64,000 nucleotides of DNA from CAVXDY01 sp963760715 (GCA_963760715.1 CAVXDY010000003.1:62001-126000), one strand, 5' to 3'. Positions 1 through 9,183 are shown, counted from the first letter of the stretch. Made by a program: numbers and translations. The notes: generated from the sequence alone by a model not told the origin.

Positions 1-901
1 GCATGTAGGCGGAGGATCCGGGCCGTTCCGTGAGCCGCTCCCCGAGCCCCCCGCCGGTGCAGGACTCCGCCACCGCCACCGTCTGACCGGCGGCCACGAG
101 GGCGCGGGCCACCACCTCGTCCACCGGCGTGTCGTCGCGGCTGTAGAGGGCGTCCCCCAGCGCCCCCGCCAGGCGCTCCTCGAGGGCGTCGGCGGCCCAC
201 GCGTCGCCCGGGGCCGAGCGGACGGTCACCTCCAGCTCCGCGTCGCGGGCGCAGATGCCCACGCGCAGGCGATCCCATGCGTCCCGGTCCATGTCCGCCA
301 CGACCTCCACGACCCGCGACTCGGGGACCATGTAGAGGCGCAGCACGCGCTCCCGCGGGTGCCCGGCGCGGGCGATGAGGGCCGCAAGGGCCGGCTCCTC
401 GAGCGCGGCCTCCCACATGGACGCGAGCTCCCAGGGGGGCCCGGGAAGCACGACGACCAGCCGCCCCTCGTGCTCCAGGAGGCAGCCCGGCGCGGTTCCG
501 GCGGGAGGGAGCACGATCGAGCCGCCGGGGAGGGACGCCTGCTTCTCCTGCACGATCCGGCGCGTGGCGGCGTCAACGGCGATCCCGGCGTGGCGCGCCT
601 CGACCATGGCCAGGGCGGCCGCGTCGACCACCAGACGGCGCCCGGTGGCCCGGGCCACCGCCTCCATGGTGAGATCGTCGTGCGTGGGCCCGAGGCCGCC
701 GGTGGTGCAGACGAGGTCGGCCGGGCCGGCGAGGAGCTCCCGGAGCATCCCGACCAGGCCGTCCAGGTCGTCGCCGACGATCGCGACCCGCTCGATCCCG
801 ATGCCGCGCGGCTCCAGCGATCGCGCGATCAGCCCGGCGTTGCGCTCCTGGATCCGGCCCCGCAGGATCTCGTCGCCCGTGACCAGGATCGCCGCCCGCA
901 C
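1..901 (-). CDS. cinA: CinA-family protein, partial (C-terminus outside window)
   Basis: Competence/damage-inducible CinA: an N-terminal molybdopterin-binding-like (MoCF) domain followed by a nicotinamide-nucleotide amidohydrolase domain. The start is GTG at 901, giving MRAAILVTGDEILRG, the usual opening of this family, with an AGGCGGG ribosome site about ten bases upstream. TTGGLGPTHDD is the conserved nucleotide-binding segment near residue 67, and the last residues in the window (VAVAESCTGGG) open the amidohydrolase domain. The gene continues past base 1. It lies 16 bases after the RodZ-like gene on the same strand and is probably cotranscribed with it. ftsK-(HTH)-cinA order is common in actinobacteria. 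Confidence 0.92.
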   Translation of the reverse strand, partial: MRAAILVTGDEILRGRIQERNAGLIARSLEPRGIGIERVAIVGDDLDGLVGMLRELLAGPADLVCTTGGLGPTHDDLTMEAVARATGRRLVVDAAALAMVEARHAGIAVDAATRRIVQEKQASLPGGSIVLPPAGTAPGCLLEHEGRLVVVLPGPPWELASMWEAALEEPALAALIARAGHPRERVLRLYMVPESRVVEVVADMDRDAWDRLRVGICARDAELEVTVRSAPGDAWAADALEERLAGALGDALYSRDDTPVDEVVARALVAAGQTVAVAESCTGGGLGERLTERPGSSAYM

Positions 902-917
902 CGGAGCGGCACCCGCC

Positions 918-1736
918 TCACCCGACGCTCTTCGCTCCCGTCGGCGTGATGAGGAAGTTCCCCGTCGCCGTGCTGTTCAGGTCCGTGGCCTTCCCGGCCA
1001 CGGTCACCGCGAGCCCCGCCGGGTTGGCGGCCCGGACCCAGATCCCCTCGCGCACCTTGAAGACCTGGGCCTGGCCCGGGGCGATCGTGCCCTCGTAGGC
1101 GAGCGGGCCGTTGCCGTCGCGCCCGCGCACCTGCACCCAGCAGCCGTTGGCCCCGATGCCCGTGAGCACGATGGAGATCGGCTTCGTGCGGACCGGCTTC
1201 TCCACCGCCGAGGTGTCCGGCTCGCCCACGAGGGGGGCGGGCTCCGGGGTCGTCGCGGAGGGTGTCGTGCTCGGGGCGACCGGCGTCGGGGAGCCCGTCT
1301 CCCCCACCCCCAGCCAGACGATCAGCGCCACGCCCATCACCCCGCCGATGGCCAGCCACAGGAGGTGCAGCTCGGTGCGCCGCCGGCGCGGCGGCTTGAT
1401 CCCGCGGGGCGACGTCGAGGCCTGCCGGCGCGATCGCGACGACCGGCGCGGCGAGGACCCGGCCGCCCGCGGGGGGCCTCCGCGATCCTCGGACGTGTCG
1501 TAGGTCTCGAAGCGCGACTCGTACTCGTCGAGCACGAGCTGCCCGTCCAGGTCCAGGAATTCCGCGTACGCGCGCAGGAAGCCGCGCACGTAGGTGGGCG
1601 ACGGCATGAGGTCGAACTGCTCCTCCTCCATCGCGCGGAGGTACTTCGCCCGGATCTTGGTCTCGGCCTCGCACTCCAACACGTCGAGGCCGCGACGCAG
1701 CCGGGCCTCACGGAGTGTGTTTCCGATCTCGAACAT
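918..1736 (-). CDS. RodZ-like HTH membrane protein (HTH_25 + DUF4115)
   Basis: A 272-residue protein with an N-terminal cytoplasmic helix-turn-helix (HTH_25, about residues 5-70, with IGNTLREARLRRGLDVLE and YVRGFLRAYAEFLDLD). A basic Arg/Ser-rich linker follows, then one transmembrane helix near residues 125-145 (LLWLAIGGVMGVALIVWLG), a Pro/Thr-rich stretch and a C-terminal DUF4115 beta domain (about 185-272). This is the architecture of RodZ, a cytoskeleton/cell-shape protein; in actinobacteria such genes commonly sit next to ftsK. It lies between ftsK and cinA on the same strand. The role in shape or division is inferred from the family. Confidence 0.85.
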   Translation of the reverse strand: MFEIGNTLREARLRRGLDVLECEAETKIRAKYLRAMEEEQFDLMPSPTYVRGFLRAYAEFLDLDGQLVLDEYESRFETYDTSEDRGGPPRAAGSSPRRSSRSRRQASTSPRGIKPPRRRRTELHLLWLAIGGVMGVALIVWLGVGETGSPTPVAPSTTPSATTPEPAPLVGEPDTSAVEKPVRTKPISIVLTGIGANGCWVQVRGRDGNGPLAYEGTIAPGQAQVFKVREGIWVRAANPAGLAVTVAGKATDLNSTATGNFLITPTGAKSVG

Positions 1737-1811
1737 GTGGGCGGTCGGGCGAGATCCTCCTCGCCCGGTGCGGCACCCTAGCCCAGACCGTCGACCGCCC
1801 GCAACCGGACC

Positions 1812-4217
1812 TCAGTCCGGCGGTTCCTCCGCGACCGCGGCCGGGCGGCGCAGAATGCGGTCGAGGTCGCCCTCCCCCACGAGCACCGTGCGCGGCTTTG
1901 AGCCCTCGTGCCCGGACACGACGCCCATGCGCTCCATGGCATCGACCAGGCGGCCCGCGCGGGCGTATCCCACTCCCAGGCGCCTCTGCAGGAGCGACAC
2001 CGAGGCGGTGCCCTGCTGCACGACCATCTCGATCGCCCGCTCGAGCATGTCGTCGGCGTCGGCGTCCAGGGGATCGTCCACGGGCTCGGGCCGCTCCATC
2101 AGCTCCTCGCGCAGCTCGGGCCGGCCCTGCTCGCGCCAGTGGTCGGTGATCGCGAGGATCTCCTCCTCGCTCACGTAGGCGCCCTGGAGGCGCTGCAGAC
2201 GCGAGGTGCCCACCGGGCGGAACAGCATGTCGCCGTGGCCCAGCAGGCTCTCGGCGCCGCCGGCGTCCAGCACGACCCGCGAGTCGACCTGCGACGAGAC
2301 CGCGAAGGCGATCCGGGAGGGGACGTTGGCCTTGATCATCCCGGTGATGACGTCGGCCGACGGCCGCTGCGTCGCCAGCACGAGGTGGATCCCCACCGCC
2401 CGGCTCTTCTGGGCGAGGCGGATGATGGCGTCCTCCACCTCGGCGGGCGAGACCATCATCAGGTCGGCGAGCTCGTCGATGACCACGAGGATCGTGGGGA
2501 TCGCCGGCTGCCCCTCGGCCTCCCGGGTGGTGTTCCAGTCGCGCAGGTTGCGCGCGCGCGCCATGCCCATCAGCTCGTAGCGGCTCTCCATCTCGCGCAC
2601 GATGTTGGAGAGGACGGCCGCGGCGTCCTTCATGTTCGTCACGACCGGCGTCAGCAGGTGGGGGATGCTCTCGTAGTGGTTGAGCTCGACCTTCTTGGGG
2701 TCGATCAGGATCATGCGCAGGCTCTCGGGCGTGGAGCGCAGCAGGATCGAGGCCAGGAGCGCGTTCAGGCAGACGCTCTTCCCGGTTCCGGTCGAGCCGG
2801 CGATCAGCAGGTGGGGCATCCGCGCCAGGTCGATGTAGACCGGCTTCCCCCCCAGATCGAGCCCGAGCCAGGCCATCAGCGGGCCGGCGTGGGCCGGGAA
2901 CTCGCGCGTGATGTCGCCCAGCGTCACGAGGGAGGCCTCGGGGTTCGGAACCTCCACGCCCACGGCCTGCTTCCCGGGGATCGGGGCGATGATGCGCAGC
3001 TCCTCGCGCGCGGCCAGGGCATAGGCCAGGTCGTCCCGGAGCGCCGTGATGCGCCCCACCTTGGTGCCCGGCGCGAGCTGAAGCTCGTAGCGGGTCACCC
3101 GCGGGCCGCTCACCGTGTCGGAGACCTTGGCCTCGATGCCGAAGTGGCCGAGGGCCTCCTCCAGCAGCCGGCTGGTGCGCGCGATCAGCTCCTCCGGCTG
3201 GGCCGTGGGCCCGCTCGAGCGGCGCAGCAGGCCGCGCGGGGGAAGGCGCCGGGGCTTCGGGGCGACGCCGCGGCCCCCGGGGGTGCGCGTCGGCCGGGGG
3301 GCGAACACGGGCTCCAGCTCGGGCGCCTCGTCGGCCAGCGCCAGCTGCTCCTCGCCCGCCGCATCGGGCTCGGCGAGCCCGATGCGCGACGGCGACGACG
3401 AGAACGGGTCGTCGGAGGTCTCCAGCCCCTCCGTGGCGAGCGCCGGCGAGGGCGGCATCGCCGACGGCCCGTCGAAGAGGTCGGGGAAGGTGTCGGCCCC
3501 GTCGAGCAGCGGGCGCGAGGCCTCGTCGCGGGCGGCGCGGCGCCGCCCCACCAGGGTCGGCGGCTCGAGGGCGTCGAGCCGCTCCCGCAGGCGCTGGCTG
3601 CCGCGGATGGCCGTCACGGTCGCCGTGCTGACGCCGCGGCCGACGCTGCGCGAGGCCGTCTTCGCGCCCTGCCCGCCGCGCCGCACCGCGTGGCCCAGCG
3701 AGGCACCGGAGATGAGCACCACCGCGGCCAGCAGGCCCAGCACCACCAGGATCGCGGTCCCCACGCCCCCGACCGTGGTGTTCGTGGCCCAGTAGCCCGC
3801 CTCGCCCACGAACCCGCCGCGCTCCTTGACCACGTCCGGCTCGAACCAGCCCCGGTGCGTCGCGCCGCCCAGACCGAGGCTCCCGGCCGCCAGCGCCACC
3901 AGCAGCGCCACCGAGCCCACGATCAGGCCGAGCCGCATCGGGCGGGCCGACAGCAGCGCGTGGTCGAGGATGAGCGCGACGCCGAGGGCGATCAGGGCGA
4001 GCGGCACCAGCGCGACCGCGCGGCCCACCAGCAGGCGGGTCCCGTCCTCCAGCCACCCCCCCACCGGACCGGCGCCGAAGCCCAGGAACAGCGAGACGGC
4101 CAGGAAGATCGCGAGGGCCACCAGGCCGAGGCCCAGCAGCTCGCGGGTCTGGGAGTCGAGGCCCGAGCGCCTGCGGGCGCGGGTCGCCGGACGCCGCCGA
4201 CGGCTGCGGTGTGCCAC
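1812..4217 (-). CDS. ftsK: DNA translocase FtsK
   Basis: Septal DNA pump of the FtsK/SpoIIIE family, 801 residues. Four hydrophobic segments lie in the first 190 residues and anchor it at the membrane. An acidic/basic linker follows, then the RecA-like motor with Walker A GSTGTGKS near residue 475 and Walker B VVIDELADLM near 577. The C-terminal gamma winged helix (SVSLLQRRLGVGYARAGRLVDAM) should read KOPS-type sites. The start chosen is GTG at 4217 (MAHRSRRRR), preceded by AGGAGGTGGAGGA. The open frame extends to 4418, but that would overlap the divergent superoxide dismutase start. Confidence 0.95.
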   Translation of the reverse strand: MAHRSRRRRPATRARRRSGLDSQTRELLGLGLVALAIFLAVSLFLGFGAGPVGGWLEDGTRLLVGRAVALVPLALIALGVALILDHALLSARPMRLGLIVGSVALLVALAAGSLGLGGATHRGWFEPDVVKERGGFVGEAGYWATNTTVGGVGTAILVVLGLLAAVVLISGASLGHAVRRGGQGAKTASRSVGRGVSTATVTAIRGSQRLRERLDALEPPTLVGRRRAARDEASRPLLDGADTFPDLFDGPSAMPPSPALATEGLETSDDPFSSSPSRIGLAEPDAAGEEQLALADEAPELEPVFAPRPTRTPGGRGVAPKPRRLPPRGLLRRSSGPTAQPEELIARTSRLLEEALGHFGIEAKVSDTVSGPRVTRYELQLAPGTKVGRITALRDDLAYALAAREELRIIAPIPGKQAVGVEVPNPEASLVTLGDITREFPAHAGPLMAWLGLDLGGKPVYIDLARMPHLLIAGSTGTGKSVCLNALLASILLRSTPESLRMILIDPKKVELNHYESIPHLLTPVVTNMKDAAAVLSNIVREMESRYELMGMARARNLRDWNTTREAEGQPAIPTILVVIDELADLMMVSPAEVEDAIIRLAQKSRAVGIHLVLATQRPSADVITGMIKANVPSRIAFAVSSQVDSRVVLDAGGAESLLGHGDMLFRPVGTSRLQRLQGAYVSEEEILAITDHWREQGRPELREELMERPEPVDDPLDADADDMLERAIEMVVQQGTASVSLLQRRLGVGYARAGRLVDAMERMGVVSGHEGSKPRTVLVGEGDLDRILRRPAAVAEEPPD

Positions 4218-4368
4218 GTGGGTGCCGATCCTCCACCTCCTGGATGCACGGGAGCGGGCCGAGCCCGCCCGAGGGGTGTTGGCGGCGGGCAGCCCGGTTC
4301 CTGCCGGGCTAGGATCGTGGGGTTCCCGGGCCAGCCCAGCCCGAGCCGCTCCACGAGGAGGACATCCC

Positions 4369-4980
4369 GTGCACCACGGAGATCCGCACCAGGTCTCGGC
4401 GATCGCGAAGCCGGACAAGATCCTGAAGCTCGACGGGATCTCACCCGAGTCGGTGGAGGCCCACTGGGCTCTCTACGAGGGGTACGTCAAGAAGTACAAC
4501 GAGATCCAGGAGAAGCTGCACGGCGCCGACCGCAGCACCGCCAACCAGATCTACTCGGACTACCGGGGCTTCCGCAGCGCGATCACGTTCGCCATCGGGG
4601 GCATCAAGAACCACGAGGTCTACTTCCAGAACCTCGGCGGCGGCGGGTCGCCCTCCGACGCCCTGGCGGCGCAGGTCGAGAAGGACTTCGGCGGCCACGA
4701 CGACCTGCTCACCGAGCTTCGCGCCGGCGGCATGGCCGCGCGTGGATGGGCCTGGGTGGCCTACGACTGGGACTGGGCCAGGCTCGACGTCTACATCGGC
4801 GACGCCCAGGACACCTTCCCGGTCTGGAACGCCACGCCGATCCTCGCGCTCGACGTGTACGAGCACTCCTACATCCGGGACTTCTCCACGGCGCGCCCGA
4901 AGTACATCGACGCCTTCGTCGCCAACATCGACTGGGCCGACGTGAGCGGCCGGTGGGAGCGCATCGCCGGCGTCCTCTGA
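4369..4980 (+). CDS. Fe/Mn superoxide dismutase
   Basis: Converts superoxide to oxygen and hydrogen peroxide. 203 residues from GTG 4369, which has GAGGAGGAC five bases upstream; the longer open frame (from 3826) runs through the ftsK region and is not credible. Metal ligands are placed by family pattern: His in VEAHWALYEGY, His in KNHEVYFQNLGG, and Asp and His in ALDVYEHSYIRDF. The segment after the first ligand His is one residue shorter than in typical bacterial SodA/SodB and lacks the usual HH pair, so this is a diverged subfamily and metal choice cannot be read. It is transcribed divergently from ftsK. Confidence 0.87.
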   Translation: MHHGDPHQVSAIAKPDKILKLDGISPESVEAHWALYEGYVKKYNEIQEKLHGADRSTANQIYSDYRGFRSAITFAIGGIKNHEVYFQNLGGGGSPSDALAAQVEKDFGGHDDLLTELRAGGMAARGWAWVAYDWDWARLDVYIGDAQDTFPVWNATPILALDVYEHSYIRDFSTARPKYIDAFVANIDWADVSGRWERIAGVL

Positions 4981-4984
4981 TCGT

Positions 4985-5440
4985 GTGACGGCATCGCCGG
5001 CGGCGGGGTACTCGGGAACCCCCCTCCCCCGCAAGCTCGGGATCAGGCCCGGCGCCCGGGTGGTCCTCTCCGGAGCGCCACGGGGCGCCGAGGCGCTGCT
5101 GGGGGACCTGCCGGACGGCGTTCATCTCTCCCGGAAGCTCATCGGCCCCGTGGACGTGATCGTGCTCTTCGCCGACCGGCGCGCCAGGCTGGCCCGGCGC
5201 CTGCCCGCGGCCCAGGCCGCGATGCGCCCCGACGGAGGCCTCTGGGTGGCGTGGCCCAAGCGCGCGTCCGGCGTGCGGACCGACATCACCGAGGACGTCG
5301 TCCGCGAGATGGGCCTCGCCGCCGGCCTGGTCGACAACAAGGTGTGCGCCATCGACGAGACCTGGTCGGGTCTGCGGCTGGTGGTGAGGGTGCGGGATCG
5401 CCCGGCTCGCACGTCCCCCGAGCGTCAGGAGATGCGATGA
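4985..5440 (+). CDS. DUF3052 family protein
   Basis: A 151-residue protein matching the actinobacterial DUF3052 family: GYSGTPLPRKLGIRPGARVVL at the start, and a central VDVIVLFADRRARL with LWVAWPKRASGVRTDITED. No catalytic role is established for the family. The segment GLWVAWPKR...DIT..VVR..GL is the family hallmark. The start is GTG 4985, only four bases after the superoxide dismutase stop, and the stop overlaps the next start (ATGA), so sod, this gene and the nitroreductase-like gene form one short plus-strand operon. Confidence 0.8.
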   Translation: MTASPAAGYSGTPLPRKLGIRPGARVVLSGAPRGAEALLGDLPDGVHLSRKLIGPVDVIVLFADRRARLARRLPAAQAAMRPDGGLWVAWPKRASGVRTDITEDVVREMGLAAGLVDNKVCAIDETWSGLRLVVRVRDRPARTSPERQEMR

Positions 5441-5883
5441 GTAGCGACCACTACCAGCGCCCCGGCTGGTTCACCAGCCACGTCTTCAACCCCGTGGTGG
5501 CGGGCCTGACGCGCGCCGGGATCAGCGTCTGGGGCTCCCGGGTCCTCGAGGTGGCCGGGCGGAGGTCCGGCGAGCCGCGGCGAAACCCGGTCAACCTGCT
5601 CACCGTCGATGGGAAGAGATATCTGGTTGCCCCCCGCGGGCACACGCAGTGGGTGCGCAACCTGCGGGCGAGCGGCGAGGGACGGCTCCTCCTCGGCCGC
5701 ACGGGGGAGCGCTTCACCGCGACCGAGCTGACCGACGACGAGAAGCCGCCGCTCCTGCGCGCCTACCTGAAGCGCTGGAGGATGGAGGTGGGCGTCTTCT
5801 TCGGGGGCGTCGGCCCCGACTCCCCCGACGAGGAGCTGCGCCGCATCGCCCCCGACCACCCGGTCTTCCGCATCGCCCCTTAG
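5437..5883 (+). CDS. Deazaflavin (F420)-dependent nitroreductase family protein
   Basis: 148 residues from ATG 5437, which overlaps the previous stop as ATGA. The sequence VLEVAGRRSGEPRRNPVNLLTVDGKRYLVAPRGHTQWVRNLRASGEGRL is the split beta-barrel signature of the DDN/F420-dependent oxidoreductase family (Mycobacterium Ddn relatives), where this loop contacts the F420 cofactor. The substrate is unknown. Cofactor use is inferred from the family alone. The 3' end overlaps the convergent rnj stop by four bases. Confidence 0.8.
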   Translation: MSSDHYQRPGWFTSHVFNPVVAGLTRAGISVWGSRVLEVAGRRSGEPRRNPVNLLTVDGKRYLVAPRGHTQWVRNLRASGEGRLLLGRTGERFTATELTDDEKPPLLRAYLKRWRMEVGVFFGGVGPDSPDEELRRIAPDHPVFRIAP

Positions 5884-7580
5884 ACCTCGACCACCACGGG
5901 AACGATCATCGGGCGCTGCTGGGTCCGCTTGCGCACCAGCGAGGCGACGACGTCGTGGAGCTGGTGCTGGAGCACGCCGACCTCGGTCACGCGCTTCTCG
6001 GCCGACGACTCGAGGCTGCGCTCCACCGCCATGCGGATCTCCTCCTTCAGCTCCACGTCGGCCTCCGAGCCGAACCCGCGCGTCACGATCTCGACCTCGC
6101 CCTCGGTGGTGCCGTCGGAGGCGTCCACCCGCGCGATGATCATCACCAGGCCGTCGTCCGCCAGGTGCCGGCGGTCGCGGAGCACGCTCTCGGTGACGTC
6201 GCCGCCGCCGGCCTGGTTGACGTAGGTCAGGCCCGCGTGCACGCGGTCCACGATCGCCGCGCCCCCGTTCGCGATCTCCAGGACGTCGCCGTTGTCGACC
6301 ACGTGCACCCGGTCGGGCGGGATGTCCAGCGCCCCCGCCAGCTCGGCGTGCGCGCGCTGATGGCGCGCCTCGCCGTGGATGGGCGCGAAGTGCCGCGGCC
6401 GCAGCAGCGACAGCATCAGCAGAAGGTCGCTGGCGCTGCCGTGGCCGGACACGTGGACGCGCGGGTTCTGGCGCTCGGTGATGTAGTGCGCGTCGGCCCG
6501 GACCAGGCGGTTGACGATCTCGTTGACCGCGAGCTCGTTCCCCGGGACCGTGCTCGAGGAGTAGATGACCGTGTCGTCGGGCTCCAGGTGCACCTGGTTG
6601 TGCTCGCCGCGCGCGATGCGGCTGAGCGCGGCCATCGGCTCCCCCTGGCTGCCGGTGCAGATGAGCACCTGCTCGTCGTGGGGGCGTGCCTCGAGCTCCT
6701 TGAGGCGCACGAGCGTCCCGGGGGGCGGCGTGAGGTAGCTCTGGCCGGTCTCGGGGTCGATCAGGTTGGTCGCGATCCCGACGTTGCGCGTGAGCGAGCG
6801 GCCCACGAGCGCGACGGCCCGCCCGTCGGCGTACGCGGCGTCCAGCACCTGCTGGACGCGGTGGATGTGGGAGGAGAAGGTCGTGACCAGCACCCGCCCG
6901 TTGGCGATGGCGAAGATGCGCGCCAGCTCGTCGCGCACGTCGCGCGTGGGCAGGGGCGAGGGCGGCGGGCCCTCCTCGGCGTTCGTGGAGTCGGCCAGCA
7001 GCAGGTTGACGCCGCGGTCGCCCAGCCGCGCCAGGGCGGGGAGGTCGCTGCGCAGGCCGCCGACCGGGCCGTACTCGATGCCGAAGTCCCCGGTGTGCAC
7101 CACCGTGCCGCCGGGACAGGTGAGCGCCACGGCGGCGCAGTCCGGGGTGCTGTGGGTGAGCGGCACGAACTCCACCTCGAACGGGCCGATGGGGATCGCG
7201 CGACCGAGGGGGACCTCGACCAGCTCGGCGCCGTCGAGCAGGCGGTGCTCCTCGAGCTTCGGCCGCACCAGCGCCAGCGTGAAGCGCCGCCCGTAGATGG
7301 GCACCTGGCCCACCGCGCGCAGCAGGAAGGGCACCGCGCCGATGTGGTCCTCGTGGCCGTGGGTGAGGATGATCGCCTCGAGCTGGTCGCGCCGCTCCAC
7401 CACGTAGCCGAAGTCGGGCAGGACGATGTCCACGCCCATCTGGTCGTTCTTGGGGAAGGTGATGCCGCAGTCGAGGATCACCATCCGGCCCTCGTACTCG
7501 ATCACGTACATGTTCTTGCCGATCTCGCCGGCGCCGCCGAGCGGGATCACGCGGACGCCGCCGCGGGTGGCCGTGGCCAA
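5880..7580 (-). CDS. rnj: Ribonuclease J
   Basis: Metallo-beta-lactamase/beta-CASP endo- and 5'-exoribonuclease for mRNA and rRNA processing, 566 residues, the normal length. The zinc motif is HGHEDH at residues 74-79 (ILTHGHEDHIGAVPFLL). HTGDFGIEYG and DSTNAEEG follow, then the beta-CASP region with TGSQGEPMAALSR, and VHVSGHGSASDLLLML and HGEARHQRAHAELA in the C-terminal half. It lies 26 bases after dapA on the same strand, the usual dapA-rnj pair of actinobacteria, so one transcript is likely. Confidence 0.96.
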   Translation of the reverse strand: MATATRGGVRVIPLGGAGEIGKNMYVIEYEGRMVILDCGITFPKNDQMGVDIVLPDFGYVVERRDQLEAIILTHGHEDHIGAVPFLLRAVGQVPIYGRRFTLALVRPKLEEHRLLDGAELVEVPLGRAIPIGPFEVEFVPLTHSTPDCAAVALTCPGGTVVHTGDFGIEYGPVGGLRSDLPALARLGDRGVNLLLADSTNAEEGPPPSPLPTRDVRDELARIFAIANGRVLVTTFSSHIHRVQQVLDAAYADGRAVALVGRSLTRNVGIATNLIDPETGQSYLTPPPGTLVRLKELEARPHDEQVLICTGSQGEPMAALSRIARGEHNQVHLEPDDTVIYSSSTVPGNELAVNEIVNRLVRADAHYITERQNPRVHVSGHGSASDLLLMLSLLRPRHFAPIHGEARHQRAHAELAGALDIPPDRVHVVDNGDVLEIANGGAAIVDRVHAGLTYVNQAGGGDVTESVLRDRRHLADDGLVMIIARVDASDGTTEGEVEIVTRGFGSEADVELKEEIRMAVERSLESSAEKRVTEVGVLQHQLHDVVASLVRKRTQQRPMIVPVVVEV

Positions 7581-7606
7581 TTGGTCCTCCTGAATGGGTG
7601 CGGGCG

Positions 7607-8485
7607 TCAGGCCCGCGACAGAATGCCCTGCCGCTCGAGGACCGTGCGCAGGATCTCCCGCTGCACGGGCGTCGCGTTGACCAGGGGGAGGCGGAGCTTG
7701 GACGACGGGATCAGGCCCGCCATCTCCAGCGCCGCCTTGATGAGAATGGGGCTGGTGGTGACGAAGAGGCCGGCGTAGAGGTCGCTCAGGCCGGCGTCGC
7801 GGCGGCGCGCCTCGTCGAGGTCGCCGCGGGCGCCCGCCTCGGCGATGGCGGCCATCTCCTCACCCACCAGGTGCGAGGCGACCGAGATGACGCCGGCGCC
7901 GCCCAGCTCCACCACCGGCAGGAGCATGTCGTCGTTGCCGGCGTAGACGGCGAGACCCGACCCGCCGACCACGGCCCGCAGCTCCCCGAGGTCCGGGTTC
8001 GCCTGCTTCACGGCCACGACGTGCTCGATCTGGGCGAGCTCGGCGATGAGGTCGGGCTCCAGGTTGACGCCGCTCCGGCTGGGGATGTTGTAGAGGATCA
8101 CCGGCAGGCCGACCTCGGCGATGGCGGCGACGTGACCCACGATCCCCGCCCGCGGGGGCCGGTTGTAGTAGGGCGTGACCACCAGGCACGCGTCGGCGCC
8201 GGCCTCGGCCGCGAGGTGCGTGAGGTGCACCGAGTGGGCCGTGTCGTTGCTGCCGGTGCCGGCCACGACGCTCGCGCCGCCGCCCACCTCGCGCACCGCC
8301 AGCCGGTACAGGGAGACCTTCTCGTCGTCGGTCAGCGTCGACGCCTCGCCCGTGGTCCCGGCCATCACCAGCCCGTCGGAGCCGTGCTCCACCAGGTGGT
8401 GGGCCAGGGCGGCGGCCGCGGCCTCGTCGACGCGCAGATCCGTATCGAAGGGCGTGACCATCGCGGTCAGGATGGCGCCGAACAC
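7607..8485 (-). CDS. dapA: 4-hydroxy-tetrahydrodipicolinate synthase
   Basis: Condenses pyruvate with aspartate semialdehyde, the first committed step to diaminopimelate and lysine. The start is GTG 8485 (VFGAILTAMVTPFDTD), giving 292 residues, the family length. Family motifs are VMAGTTGEASTLTDDEK, the Tyr in TPYYNRPP, the pyruvate Schiff-base Lys in HVVAVKQANPDL, and the G-N-D of YAGNDDMLLPV. There is no Shine-Dalgarno; a near-consensus -10 box ends seven bases before the GTG, so the mRNA is probably leaderless. dapB lies elsewhere in the window (15542-16237). Confidence 0.94.
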   Translation of the reverse strand: MFGAILTAMVTPFDTDLRVDEAAAAALAHHLVEHGSDGLVMAGTTGEASTLTDDEKVSLYRLAVREVGGGASVVAGTGSNDTAHSVHLTHLAAEAGADACLVVTPYYNRPPRAGIVGHVAAIAEVGLPVILYNIPSRSGVNLEPDLIAELAQIEHVVAVKQANPDLGELRAVVGGSGLAVYAGNDDMLLPVVELGGAGVISVASHLVGEEMAAIAEAGARGDLDEARRRDAGLSDLYAGLFVTTSPILIKAALEMAGLIPSSKLRLPLVNATPVQREILRTVLERQGILSRA

Positions 8486-8492
8486 GGGGCCG

Positions 8493-8498
8493 AGTATA
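8493..8498 (-). promoter_or_regulatory. -10 box (TATACT) of a leaderless dapA promoter
   Basis: On the minus strand TATACT (five of six bases match TATAAT) is followed by seven bases and then the dapA GTG. A transcript starting at the usual distance would begin at or one base before the start codon. No good -35 hexamer is seen 16-18 bases upstream (CGGGAT). Confidence 0.55.
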
Positions 8499-8752
8499 AC
8501 GAGGGAGTACGGACGATCCCGATCGGGAATCAGCAGCCGCTCCCCGACATCCAACGTGTGGCTTATAGCGGCCGGCCGATCGGGCTCCTCGCTTTCGGCT
8601 CTGTCGCCGCACCGTCCCCTCGCTTCGAGTGGGACGTGCGGCGAGTCCGGGAGTCGATGATCCCGCTCGACGAGGTCCCGCTCCTCGGCCGGGAGCGCGC
8701 GCGCCGTTGACGCGCCGGCCGACCTGTCGTCGAGGCCCGGCGCGAGCCGTGC

Positions 8753-8810
8753 TGTCAACGGCTGAAAGGTGTCCCATCTTCAGCGGTTGAAAAGTGGATT
8801 CAACCGGTGC
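8753..8810. repeat. IS21-like terminal repeat remnant
   Basis: Two near-identical direct repeats, CGGCTGAAAGGTG and CGGTTGAAAAGTG, lie 26 bases apart just inside a TGT. Tandem short repeats behind a TGT tip resemble ends of IS21-family elements. An istB fragment lies 370 bases to the right in the expected orientation (3' end toward this repeat). Around it, 8486-8896 contains no convincing gene. The assignment is by resemblance only. Confidence 0.45.
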
Positions 8811-8896
8811 CGACAGGCCGCGCCGCTTCCGTTGTGGATAATGCGCGCAGCGAGGGCTGGGTCGCCGGCCGGAGGCCGACGAAACCGAGGTGGGAG

Positions 8897-9145
8897 ATGA
8901 GCGTCGAGGACGAGATCGAGCGGGTGCGGAGAGACGAGTTCGTTGTCGCCGGAGTAGTAAGGACCGTGGCGGAGGCGGCGGTGGCGTGCGGTCTGCTCCG
9001 CACCGCGGGGATCCGGTGCGGGAGTCGCGTGACGAACTTTGGAGCCGGGGCTTCTGGCGGCCTGTCCCTCGGCGGACCGCACGAGGTCCTCGTCCGGCGG
9101 GAGGACCTCGAGCCGGCTCGTCAGCTTCTGCGGACAGGGGGCTGA
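8897..9145 (+). CDS. DUF2007-like small protein
   Basis: 82 residues from ATG 8897, with GAGGTGGGAG just upstream; the open frame extends to 8807 but has no ribosome site there. The sequence DEFVVAGVVRTVAEAAVACGLLRTAGIRC ... GPHEVLVRREDLEPARQLL matches the DUF2007 fold, a small ferredoxin-like domain thought to sense or bind an unknown ligand. No Cys pair for metal binding is visible. It sits inside the IS21-like scar, so it may be chromosomal DNA trapped between element fragments. Confidence 0.62.
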   Translation: MSVEDEIERVRRDEFVVAGVVRTVAEAAVACGLLRTAGIRCGSRVTNFGAGASGGLSLGGPHEVLVRREDLEPARQLLRTGG

Positions 9146-9183
9146 CCCCCGGGTCGGACCAGCGCGTCTCGTCGGGTATCCCA

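Noticed and set aside
4369..4980. A diverged SOD as a non-functional enzyme
   Set aside because: All four expected metal ligands can be placed, so only subclass is uncertain.
1908..4988. A 1026-residue plus-strand open frame opposite ftsK
   Set aside because: High-GC shadow of the ftsK gene on the other strand: composition is Arg/Gly/Ala-rich with no domain, and it crosses into sod.
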